DNA from: Apostichopus japonicus
Taxonomy: Eukaryota > Echinodermata > Holothuroidea > Aspidochirotida > Stichopodidae
Length of the DNA stretch: 64,000 bases
Direction: 5' to 3'
NCBI RefSeq assembly: GCF_037975245.1
Contig: NC_092576.1
Coordinates: 44,087,611-44,151,610 of the forward strand
In this document: one piece after another, positions 12,758-25,900 of the stretch
Layout of the letters: the number at the start of each line of letters is the position of its first letter
Position numbering within the stretch: position 1 is the stretch's first letter
Notes under the pieces: generated by a model
Told to the model about the DNA's origin: nothing
Databases searched by the model: none
What the model saw: the letters and a program-made list of their open reading frames with translations, nothing else
Translations under genes and position numbers: made by a program

Positions 12758-13272
12758 TAGTGTTGTAGCTAGGAGGGGGGGTCAAGGGCGGGCACGTGCC
12801 CCAGGTTTAGGGGGGCACTGAAATGGGAGAATGAGAGTTAAAAAAATAAGCACTTTTTTAGAAAAACATGAAATTGATGTATGTCGTCAGGAATGAATAT
12901 ATTCCAGTTTCTAATAAGAATCTGAACTGAATGTAGTTGTTTTTATTAGCATATTATATAGATTGTGATTTCTTTTCAGTCCATTTAGACCGTTTTCTCT
13001 GTTTTTATTCTGTTCTGTATTCTGTAATGACCCAGAAATTTCTTCTGTATTCTGTAATGACAGAGAAATTTCTGGTACTTCTAAGGTTCTAAGGCAGTAG
13101 ATTTCGAAAGGTGGAAATACCATAGGCGCACCATTTGATTTGGGGGTGGGGGGGGGGGGGGAATTAACCAAAAATTTCTGCGTGCAATTTACTTTTTCTT
13201 TCAGTAGTGGGGGTGGGGGGTGCAATTTTCTACTCTTGCACCCAGGCGGCAAAACCTCTAGCTACGCCACTG
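12758..13272. mobile_element. Inverted-repeat DNA transposon, CAGTGGCGTAGC-end family (515 bp)
   Basis: The left end is TAGTGTTGTAGCTAG; the right end, reverse-complemented, is CAGTGGCGTAGCTAG. Flanking ACCTACTG (12750-12757) and ACCTATTG (13273-13280) form an 8-bp target duplication with one mismatch. G-rich runs lie just inside both ends. There is no transposase, so this is a non-autonomous copy. 8-bp duplications point to a hAT-like or related transposase, by inference. Confidence 0.75.
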
Positions 13273-13280
13273 ACCTATTG

Positions 13281-16200
13281 GTCAGTATTAGACTATACAG
13301 TTCAGTCACTTTCTTTGTTGTACCTCAGCCATTTAAAGGGGTATTCCTCAAAATTTAAAAGTGGTCTTCAAACATAAGTTGTACTGATAGCAGCAGAGTT
13401 TAACCATCTACGAGACACATCGATATTAATTATTGTGCCTAGCCATCGATTACCTAAACAACCAAGAAAAATCGTAGCTTTTAATGAAATCTTCCCACCC
13501 ATAACTGCCACAAACAAACAAAACCAGGAGAAAAATAGTTGAAAGAGCAATATGAATAATGATTTTTGTTTTTTAATTCCTCTATACAACTTAAAGATTA
13601 CTTTGCAGTTTGTACATGCATGATCACAGTTACATCACATCGGCACATAAACTGATTGCCTATACTGATACAGGTAACCTTTGCAACGTAAAATTTGCAC
13701 AAAATAATGTAATTATCCCTCAAAATTAAATTCACCAAGGACAAAAACTAAAATAAAAATACTAAATGCAAGTTCGAAAGAGTCAATGCATCTTTGCTGA
13801 TTAACGAGAGAGAAGGCTGCTTTAATCAAAGGGAGAGAGTGATTGTCTCTCATCTGACCTCGCACTGTCGATGAAGTTAATGTTATCTCCGAAGTAGAGT
13901 AAACGGCTGCTTTTAACCATACTTTGTCAATTCTTCGTGACCTCAAGCTAATGAATATTTAATTCTAATGAAATATTAATATCTAATGAATATTTACATC
14001 CATTCAGGTCACTTGTACAGTAGTACTAACAATGAATGCAGAAGTAATATGTCCATACAACCTCCATCTCCTAAGAAGAAATGTAGCAGTATTGACTTAA
14101 AAGAACTGTGAAGGGACCGGCAAAGAGATTTTTGTGGCAGGTCATCTATATTATAAGATGAAAGATCAGAAGAAGCTTGATCTCAGATCGCTTCTACAAC
14201 TTCAACATTCTGTATCATATCTGTAAGGAAGGATCCCAGTTCACCAAAAAAGAAAGAAAAAGGACAAAAGTGAACTTTGTATGTAATTTTGAGGACCACT
14301 CATGAATATGCGGATTTGATTAACAGTTTTGCCTCCCGTCCTCAAAACAAGAGACACCTTCCATAATTCAAGTATTCTGGAATGCTAGATTACAATCTCT
14401 AGCCCTATGCACCACCCCATTCCCCCCTCTTGATACCATCCATCCCATCTCTCTACTGGATTCCAACTAATTGCATCTGTCTTGAGTATGTTAAGGGCGA
14501 CACATCATTTAATGAGTCCACGGTAATGATAACCCAGAAGCTTTCCCAACAGTTCCCCAATCCCGCCCCCCCTTCCGGCCCCCTGCACACAACCCCACAA
14601 ACATACACTCTCTCAACTTACTCTCTACTAACACCACATCAACTCATAAGGACAAGATAATCCCTCCTATGAGATGCACTATCATAACTAACACGAAGGG
14701 ATTGCTTAATATTCAACACCCAGTTGATACATTTAGATGACCAAATAGTGAATGACCTAATATGCCAGCTCAACCTAGCTATCGTGACTCCTGTGGTGTA
14801 AGCTGCTATCCTATCATGTTGTATGCTATGAGTCTTCTCAACTGTCTACTTGGCCTCTCTGACGTCGTTCAGTACGAAATTTCTCGTTTCAAAGTTCAGA
14901 GAAAGATTGGATTATCTTTAGATATTTTCCACAGGTTGATACCATCTTGCTGTAAAATAACCCTCCTGGGCATGCTCAGACTACAGGATTTTGATTAAAC
15001 ATATTACTAGTAACTAAAATAAAATGTACTTATAATTACATATCACAAAAGATGTATCTATCAACTAAGCCCACCGGGGGGGGGGGGGGCAGTGGGTCTT
15101 TTAACGCAGTGATCGGCATTTCCATAACCAAATGGGCAAGTTACTAAAGTGTTTTAATCTTGAGATATTTAGATGAAAAATGCAGAATTGATAAAAAACA
15201 AAGGACTGAAAAGCACCCAATATGTGATACTGAGAAATTATATATGTCATACACAAAAAAAGACAGAGATATGGACTAGAAAAACAAAACAAAATGGAGA
15301 CAGCATTACAAAATAGAAAGTAACCCCATTACCTTCCAGAGAATAACTTTTGCAAAATCATATCCTTCCAATCATTAATATATAATTATAAAATGATGGA
15401 CAACACTACGGCTTCTTTACAAGTTCCGTTTCGTTTTTCATCAGTTTCACTCGGCCGAATGAAACGAGGAACAACACGGTCGACTCTTGTAACCGTCCAG
15501 CCAAAGAACGAAAGACAGAGCCCTGGTTAGCTGACCATATACATATACCTCCAAATATGCTAAAAATTGCTAAAACTTCAGAAGTTTTCCTATAGAGGCA
15601 CCTGAGTGAGACAGTTGACATTGCTCAGATAGTGACAAATTGCCTTCTAGCTTGGCAGTAACATGTTACGAAACAGTGACCAATATTGGGCATTCTAGCA
15701 TACTGGGGGGTTCCGACGAACTCTAAATGGTTTTGGCCATCACCGCAAAGAGATACCACAGAGGTGCAGCAAAGATGCCATTCATTGGTCTTACATTAAG
15801 TCTTACAGATAATGCTAAAAAGAAGGGGGTAGGGGAATGGGGGGGGGGTAAGAATCCTACCATGGATATACAAGATATTTTCATTTGTGAAAGTTTGGCT
15901 GAAGGGTGGAACAGTGTATCTGAACTGAAACACATACAACAGCTTTCTATGGGAAAGGTTTGGAGGTATGCTAAAAATCATCTGTTCGCTTCAAAGTTGG
16001 AATGTACCACTAGCTTTCATGTATATTTCTTTACACTAAACACTTTCATTTTCCACATCGATTGAGTAATAAACACTGGTAACATTTGGCTTTCTTACAA
16101 TGAATATTTGATGGATTCATTGAAGCTCTGCCCCATATTTCTGGATGATCATGCAAAGATTACAATTTACTGAGGTAAAAAAACATAATTGGTCCAGTAC

Positions 16201-16500
16201 AGCCTGAAAACAAAATGTCAACATGTTGTACTTTGCTAAAATATCTCACCATGTTGTTATTAGTCGGTCAACAATTCTTGTGAACAAAGTTTGGAAACAG
16301 GTTGGCATGCTTGTAACTCCCAGAATATGATAATATTACATTCCAGTACAGCTTGAAAACAAAATGACAAAAAAATTGTCAAAATGCCGCTCTCTAGCAA
16401 TTTATCAACTCCTTTGCTAGCAAGACAGTTTCATGAGGTGTGCCTGATAAATGATACACTTCAACTGCTCATCCTGACTAAAAGAGATTCATTAAAAACG
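13281..16500. other. Intergenic DNA between the convergent RNF2 and VPS26 genes
   Basis: AT-rich, with a G run at about 15076-15089 and another at 15841-15848. I recognise no exon, RNA gene or repeat family. Open frames here are short and have no recognisable motifs. Confidence 0.5.
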
Positions 16501-16506
16501 AAGTTA

Positions 16507-16512
16507 TTTATT
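16507..16512 (-). terminator. Candidate polyadenylation signal of VPS26
   Basis: TTTATT on the plus strand reads AATAAA on the minus strand, about 450 bp past the VPS26 stop codon. The assignment rests on position only. Confidence 0.3.
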
Positions 16513-16957
16513 GGCTAGCGTCTCAATTTTGCCGATGTGTTTTATCACTCTCATAAAGGCTAGCATAACACATGGCAAAAGTGTAAGAACCGGAGTAATA
16601 TTAATGACGTACAGCTAATTAACAAGGTTTCGTAACAACTAATCACGGTATTCAATTTACGAAACACGGATAACAAATGATTTCCAAGGCCCTTAAAAGA
16701 CCTATATCCTGTTTTTCTTAAGACCATATCCTGTATTGCAGAGATATGTCCCCAATGGTTTCCACTTTGCTGAAGACATATGAGGACATTCACACACGCC
16801 CAGTCTCTGCTTTATACTTATGGGTACATATATGTAACCATGAGTGGACATTTCATAAATTGGCCGATGTTGCTGGGCACTGCATCTGTTTTGTCTTTGA
16901 TCTCAATAATAAATTGGTTATATCTTGTTTCTTGGGGTACACATAGAGAAGTCCACC

Positions 16958-19900
16958 TTAAACACCCTCCTCTTTTTCAGGTTGTTTTCTGGATTCAAGT
17001 TGCTGGAAAATGACCGGTTTCTTCGCTCGGTCTGGCTTCCTCCAGACAGTAATCTCCTGTGGGCAAAATGATAATCAACAGTAAGATTGATATCATTCAA
17101 AAGAAAAAACAAAAAAATATTGAGAAATATCTTCTGGGTTTTTGCTTGCTTATTTTCTTTGTTTGTTTATTGATGTTGAAAAATGAAATTGTAGTTTCAC
17201 CCTTTCAATTGCGACAACTGATTTCCTTAAAATGGAATTTGGGGAGGTTCAATGTTACAGTGTTTCCAATTGGTTGAGATTTGCCCCAATTGATAATTGC
17301 TAAAACTTTTAGCCAATCACTCTCCAGCAAACATATTCATGAGGATCTATTGAAATATCTAGCAAGGTTTGAATGCAGTACTTAGCTGTATATATTGAGG
17401 TGTGGATTAAAATATCACCCCATCACATTAAACAATTCGAACTCCCAACATATGCAACACGGTCTTTGAAAGTTTTATAGATCTACTTCTTGCCAGCAAA
17501 TTATGTACTAAAGAACTATAAATAAAGCCGGCAACATTCTTCACATGCATTAACGTTGCACAAGAATGTTGCCACTTGGGCTAACCTGTTGTTTAAAGTA
17601 GCGTCGTTCCTCTTCGTCGACTAGGACCAGGTTAAGGTAGTAGCGAACTGAAAATTTCTTGTTTACGTCTCTCATCGTTGGGGTGAGCTCGTACCCGGAG
17701 AGGAACAGCCTGATTGGAATAGATTCCCCTTAAGGTAAACAAAGATGCAAATTGTTGTGTCAAACCAGAAAGTCAAAAGACTTAGTGATTCCTTGCCCAT
17801 ATGATAATAAACTTTAGGTAGAAGATTTTCTAACGATCTGAAATGCTGAGCAGAAATGGCAAGTCTTGCAGAATGGAGTAATGCATATCTATGCAAAGAG
17901 GGTCGAAGGTCACACAAACTTCACTTCTGTAAAATTCTACTTATTCTGACTATAACCAACAATTGACCTTGAATGACCTTTGACCTACATGAAAAACAAT
18001 AGGGATTATCTTCTCATCAAAGGCTACCAACATACCAAGTTAAAGTTCAGGAAACTTTTCTTCTTGAGATATTGTATTCACAAGGTTTACAGCCTTTGAC
18101 CTCTGGTGACCTCAAATAACCATTAGCCTCCATGAAAAACACTAGGGATCATCAGTACACCAAAGGCTACCAATATACAAAGTTAAAGCAACTTTTACTT
18201 CTTGAGATATCGTGTTTACACGGTTTTCAGACTTTGACCTGTAGTGACCTTTGACCTTCATGGAAAACATGAAAAACCATGTCGGACGCCATCAGTTGGA
18301 GTTTCACAAGTTATTGCCCCCAAGAGCCATAATTGACCTTTGGTGACCTTGGATTACATAACGTTTATTTAGTAAAACGTGCATCTACTTCATTCACAAT
18401 ATGTCCCAATATATCAGCCATGTCAGACTTCGTCACTGGAAGTTGTTGCAAAAATTAACGTAAGTGGACATTTTTTTGCCCATAAGCAACCTTGAATGAC
18501 CTTGGATGGCGATTTTATGAAAAATGTTCCCCTTGATGAAGTGCACTCCATCCTTAAATTGTTATGCACTCCAATGTACGTACACAATGTTATTGCTAAA
18601 AAGGTATCAAATCCAACCGTTGGCACCTCATAACTTAAGAACCAGGTGTCCGATCGAAGTGGGAGTTAGTTTCGTCTATAGAGCACACAGAGCTCTATCA
18701 TATATTAAAATATTGACAAACATTTTTTTCTTTGCCTTGTATCTCCTAAAATGAGCATATTTATAAAAAAAACATGTCGGACCCTGTCAATGGAAGTTTG
18801 TTTTCAGCCTTTGACCTCTGGTGACCCCAAATGACCTTTGACCTCCATGAAAAATAACAGGGATAATCTAATCACTAAGATTTACCAACATACTATGTTT
18901 AAAGCTCAAGTCAACTTTACTATTTGAGATATCATGTTTACATGGTTTTCAGCTTTTGACCTCTGGTGACCTCAAATGACCTTTGGCTCCCATGAAAAAC
19001 CATAGGGATTACCTGCTCACCAAGGGCTATCAACACACAAAGTTTAAAGTTCAAGCATCTTTTACTTCTTGAGATATCGTGTTTACAAGTTTTTTTAACT
19101 TTTGACCTCTGGTGACCCCAAATGACCTTTGACCTTCATGAAAAACAATAGATATTTTTTGCTCACCAAGGGCTATCTACACACCAAGTTTAAAGTTCAT
19201 GCATCTTTTACTGGCTGAGATATCATGTTTACATGGCTTTCCGCCTTTGACCTCTGGTAACCCTAAATGACCTTTGACCTTCATGAAAAAGAGTTGGGAT
19301 CATCTGCTATCCTAGGTCAATCCACAGTCTAATTTTCAAGTTGAAGCATCTTGTACTTCTTGAGATACCGTGTTTACAATTTTTCCCGTCTATGACCTCT
19401 GGTGACCTCTCAAATGACCCTTGACCTCCATGAAAAAAGATAGAGACCATCTACTCACTAAGGGCTACCCACATACTAAGTTTGAAATTCCAAAAACTTT
19501 TACTCCCTGAGATATTGTGCTTACAAGGTTTTCAGACTTTGACCTCTGTTGACCTCAAATGACCTTTGACCTCCATGAAAAACAATAGGGATCATCTACT
19601 TACCAAGGGCTACCCACATACCAAGTTTGAAGTTCATCCAACTTTAACTTCTTGAGATACCGTGTTTACAAGAAAAGCGTCACATACACACACACATACA
19701 TTCATACACACACACGCCATCACCATCGCATAGATTCCTTTCGGCCTTCGGCAAGGAATCAAAAATAAGGTCTCAGAGTAATATTAACCACTGACATGTG
19801 GAGTAACACACAAATCACTCACATGAGACAGGGTACCAAACAACCCACTCACATTAGATTAAGTACCATACAACCCACTCACATCTGATTAAGTACCACA

Positions 19901-22900
19901 CAACCCACTCACATGAGACAGAGTACCACACTACCCACTCACATGAGACAGGGTACTACCCAACCTACTCACATCAGATTAAGTACCACACAACCCACTC
20001 ACATGAGACAGGGTACCACACAACCCACTCACATCAGATTAAGTACCACACAACCCACTCACATGAGACAGAGTACCACACAAGCCACTCACATGAGACA
20101 GGGTACCACACAACCTACTCACATCAGATAAAGTACCACACAACCCACTTACATGAGACAGGGTACCACACAACCCACTCACATGAGACAGGGTACCACA
20201 CAACCCATTCACATGAGACAGAGTACCACACTACCCACTCACATGAGACAGGGTACCACACAACCCACTCACATCAGATTAAGTACCACACAAGCCACTC
20301 ACATCAGATTGAGTACTCCACAAGCCACTCACACAAGACTGGGTACCACACAACCCACTCACATGAGACAGGGTACCACACAACCCAGTCACATCAGAGG
20401 GAGTACTGCACAGAAAGACCCACTATCATTTACCCACTCATCACTAAGGACTGCAAACCACAGAGGTACAGCCATTATCATCAATCCATCTATGAATGCA
20501 TGGAAGTCTCATGTCAGACTAACTGTGTTATATCCGATTAAGATCAACTTGATTATCACATAACCCTCTCAAGTCAACGAGACAGACCAAAATATTTCAC
20601 CCGAGCTTCGTAGACCAAACTGGAGCTTTACAGATTTTCTATGTATGTTTCTCTGGTTGGTTGGATGAACAAGCAACTTACAGTTCATAGTTTCTTCCAA
20701 GGCTAATGGAAAGACTTACACTGAGCAAATAAGTCTGGCACCACATACAATCCCTGTGAATTCATGACTATTCTACTGGTTACTCACCCCGTACTGGTGC
20801 ACCATCCATGATTTCATACTTGGCAATGGTTTCATTCTCGTTGAAAGTATTGGGACCTGGCGAGACACCAAAGAAGCTTTTGTTTAACTTTAATATCAAG
20901 GATAGTATACGAATATTTTCTACCACAAGTTTCCTTCATGCTGCAGCAGAGGTTAACACCGTGTAGGAGGCAGGTAATAAGCAGGGATAAGATCGTAGGG
21001 GAAGCTATGGTCGAACACAACTAGAATGAGATCTGTCTCAAAAACAAGATATCATTATCTCTTTTCCCTCGGACATAGTCACCGATATAAATTCACAGAC
21101 ATAATTACATGAATGTTAGCAGCACATACATTCAAAAAGCCGGACATAGATATCTCAGTCTTTCATTATGACATGTCATTCCAGATCAGAATGGGCTGTT
21201 CAGGATACTGAACGTTATGATCATACTGCCACAAGATTCAGCCACTAGGGTTAATATCCATGTGATGAAGGTGCTGCAGTGCCAGGCTCGAAATCCTATT
21301 CATATATATATGTATATATATATATATGAATATAAATAATATATATATATATATATATATCAAATTTCATTTAACAGAGTCTGTTCAAAGTACCTCTTTC
21401 GAGATCTGGTTTGAGGAATCACAACTTTCCTTAATACTGTTTCCTTAACCTCTGGACATACAATCAGCGTTCATAGCCTAACGGTTAGGGTGTCAGCATA
21501 TAAAGAAGGAGGGCTGGGTTCAAATCCCGGGGGGAAGCTGGAAATTTTTTCACTGTTCTGGATTTTCCAACTCACTACAATTTCATATATAGATATATAT
21601 TCATATAAAACGTAATTGGAATCTGACTGTACTGTGAGAGTAGGCCACAGTTTCCCAGTTTGTAACAAAAAAACAGGCTGATAAACGTCTTTGGCCAGCA
21701 ACTTAAAAATGTCCCTTTTGGCCTTCCATGTAACGGCAGCTCTACTTACCAGATCCTGTTGTCTCTCTCTTTATGATGGCAAGCTCCATGTGTTTGATTT
21801 TAATTCTTACCAGCAAGAAATAGATTTTACCCACGATGACGTCCTTCAGGTGATATCTAGCAGGGAATCAGAGAAGATTTTTGTGAGAAAAATTCATCTT
21901 GGAATTATTTTCCCTGTGATATTTGATTGGTTATATAAGTACCCCTATTTCAATAGATTCTGTATCGATTCACATCCCCGAGTTTCTTCAGGTTCTTGTC
22001 ATGTTACTCAATCTGAATTTGAAGAAGCCTTTAAAATCACTGATCTCCGTGAGAACAGACCTCGCCTACAATTAAACAGTCTATCATAATCAAATGCGAC
22101 ATTGATAAAGCCCAACATGCCAACGACTATCTCAATTTAGCTTAAAGTTTGTACTGATTTACATTGACTTGTACGCTAACACCATATATAACAGCAAATC
22201 AACACCATTTATAACACCATCCCAAACTCTCTATGTAGGGAGTCTCTATTGACCAGACTCCATCTTAATGAATATTCAACAGGACTTACTATAACTTGCT
22301 GTACACTCAAATTCTCAAACTCTCTATGTAGGGAGTCTCTATTGACAAGATTCCATCTTAATGAATATTCAACAGGTCTTACTTTAACTTGCTGTACACT
22401 CCAATTCCCAAACTCTCTATGTAGGGAGTCTCTATTGACAAGACTCCATCATAATGAATATTTAACAGGACTTACTTTGACTTGCTGTACACTCAAATTC
22501 TCAACTCTCTATGAAGGGAGTCTCTATTGACAAGACTCCATCTTAATGAATATTCAACAGGACTTACTTTAACTTGCTGTACACAAAAATTCTCAAACTC
22601 TCTATGCAGGGAGTTTCTATTGACCAGACTCCATCTTAATGAATATTCAACAGGACTTACTTTGACTTGCTGTACACTCAAATTCTCAAACTCTCTATGT
22701 AGGGAGTCTCTATTGACAAGACTCCATCTTAATGAATATTCAACAGGACTTACTTTAACTTGCTGTACACTCCAATTCTCAAACTCTCTATGTAGTGAGT
22801 GTCTAATGACAAGACTCCATCTTAATGAATATTCAACAGGACTTACTTTAACTTGCTGTACACTCAAGTTCTAAAAGTCTCTATGTAGGGAGTCTCTATT

Positions 22901-25900
22901 GAGAAGACTTCATCTTATTGAATATTCAACAGGACTTACTTTAACTTGCTGTACACTCAAGTTCTCAAACTCTCTATGTAGGGAGTCTCTATTGAGAAGA
23001 CTTCATCTTATTGAATATTCAACAGGACTTACTTTGACTTGCTGTACACTCAAATTCTCAAACTCTCTATGTAGGGAGTCTCTATTGACAAGACTCCATC
23101 ATAATGACTATTCAACAGGACTTACTTTGACTTCCTGTACACTCCAATTCTCAAACTCTCTATGTAGGGAGTTTCTATTGACAAGACTCCATCTTAATGA
23201 ATATGCAACAAGACTTACTTTGACTTGTTGTATTCAAACTCTATATGGAGGCAATCCTCGATGCCAACCTCCATCTTGATGGATGAGTTTGTTTCTGGGT
23301 ACTGTGAGAGTGTGTGCACCAATATATCCATCTCTCTGGTAGTATCTGTCAATCGCTTGGTGATGATCACTCTCAAGAAATACCTTAAAACCAAAAAATA
23401 ACCAGGATTTCAAGTGGATACAACTGGCAATCGCCAGCTTAAAATTCTCTTCAATAAATCCGAAAAAAGAAAAGAAAAAAAAATTAAATTTGTAGAAACG
23501 CCAGTCGGCAACCAGTTACAGTGAAAACTTTGACATTGTGTAAAATTTTGTAAAGGTGTAAATTATATGTAGACATAAATTATTGTATCCAGCTTTCTGT
23601 GCAATGGGATGATGCAATTGGGCAAAGTCTGAAATTATTGCAGGTGATTTGTATCACAAGACAACTTAATGTACATTAACTTCCTAGTTGTGAAGGATTA
23701 ATACAAGATTCTGCAACTATTTATCATCTGAAAAGCTCCTCCTTAACTTAACTTCACATAACCTGTACAATATACAATTTTTAAGGTTTCTCACAATTCT
23801 GTATAAAATTAATAGCATTACATAAGTGCCATTAACCCCAGTGTAGGATTGATAAGGTTTCTCACTACTCTATATTAACCTTACCTAAGTACCTTAATTT
23901 CATGTTAACCCCAGTGTAGGATTGATAAGGTTTCTCACTATTCTATATTAACCTTACCTAAGTACCTTAATTTCACATTCATCCCAGTGTAGGATTGATA
24001 AAGTTTCTTGCAATTATAATCTTACTTAAGTACCTTCATTTCAAACATGCCTCTGTGTAGAATTCATGTAAGGCTTTTCAAACAGTTTATATTCTTACAA
24101 GCCCCTTCCTTCAACATTACTTCACATAAATTGTACCTTATAAGGAAAATCTTGAGAGCCTTCCCTTCCAGTACATTAAATTTCACATTAACCAATATGT
24201 AGGATTCATAAGGCTTCTCAAAATTCTGTATAATCTTAGTAGCCTAACCTACAGAAGTATCTTATAATCCTAATCTAAGGCTCTCCTTACCTTAACTTCA
24301 CATTAGCCCCAGTATAAGATTCATAAGGTTTCTCAACATTCATGAATTCAAAAGGGAAGCTTGTCGACTGTGTCAGCTATCCTTACCTTAACTTCACATT
24401 AGCCCCAGTATAGGATTCATAAGGTTTCTCAACGTTCATGAATTCAAAAGGGAAGCTTGTCGACTGTGTCAGCTCTCCTTACCTTAACTTCACATTAGCC
24501 CCAGTATAGGATTCATAAGGTTTCTCAACATTCATGAATTCAAAAGGGAAGCTTGTCGACTGTGTCAGCTCTCCTGGTCGAGCAAGCTCTTTGATGAGGG
24601 ATGTAAACTCATGATGATTGCCACGGTCATAATATAACTCTAGAGACAATAAAAAAAATTAAAAACAATATATATATATATATATGTATGTATGAAAAAA
24701 ATATATGGAAAGAAACATGTTAAAAAAAAAAAATTGGGGGCTAAATATATGATATTTTTTGTCAATGTGTGAAACATTATGTAACATGTCTAATGGTTTA
24801 CTTGAAAGAAAGAATACACACAGTAAATTATAAAATACTACACATGTACTGCAAAATCCATACTGCCAATGTAGCTATACAAATACAGTACAACCAGCAG
24901 CATTGCCATTTTAAAGGAAACCAATTTCACTTCCATCTGTGACAGTAAGGGGCTAAGTTGTAAAGTCGTGTGAGGAGGCGTTAGCCTCATACAAGACTGT
25001 AAACCTTCAACTTTAACTTTTTTAAAAGGACCAGACTTCCTACTTTATACTTCCCATTTAGTAAAGGATTGCCTCACCTATTTGCCCAACAAATTCTATA
25101 CGGATGCCTTGGTGTTCCAGCTTCTTGCCTTTGAGTGTCACATTAACCTATAAAAGAGAAAGCGGTTTAGTTTGTAACACACAGTTCTACAAATTGCACT
25201 GTAAGGCACCGCTACTAACTGAAAGACATGTTAGAACTGTAGATATATATATTACACAGGACATTAAGAAATCTTTCCACAAGTTGACAAGTGGATTACA
25301 AAACAACCTCATTCTGGGCTATCCAAATGATCTGAACAAGACTTGTTTACATATTCTGTACTGCAATTCAGTTGGAACCAATATCCTTACCTTACCAGCC
25401 CTTCCCCAAATTCCTCTGGGATCCCCCACCCTCAACCCCCCACCCTCAACCCCCCTCCCACCTATTTGTGGAACTTTGTGCAACATACTCTGGAATATGT
25501 CAAAGAAGTTTCCTAGTGTTTCTAAGGTATTATACCTTAGTGACTGCACTTTCACATAATTTCCGTTGCTCAGATTTTGCTCTGCGGCTATTGAAACAAT
25601 GTAAATTATGGTTATTATTTATTCTACAAATGTTTTGAGAAATTATATCTGATGTCATTTTGAGGTCAATCCATCACGCATGCACCACAGTGATGTTGAA
25701 AGTGTGTGTATTGACCTGACCATGTACTTCAGAAATGTGGTTACACACTCGGGTAGACACACAAATTTGTATGTCAATTGCTCCTTGTGAAAAGACATAG
25801 AAAAGGGCTGAGAAAGGGTGGGGGGAGGGGTGGGTTGGGGGAGGGAAGGGTGGCAACCCTCTACTTATTGCTGAGGTAATATATACTTGAAATAAGCTGT

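Noticed and set aside
21468-21545. Functional tRNA gene
   Set aside because: Box B is good but I could not pair a convincing acceptor stem and anticodon arm.
22493-22867. Minus-strand 31-residue repeat protein in VPS26 intron 5
   Set aside because: Open because 93 is divisible by three; the units derive from an exon tail plus intron, in a frame other than the exon's.
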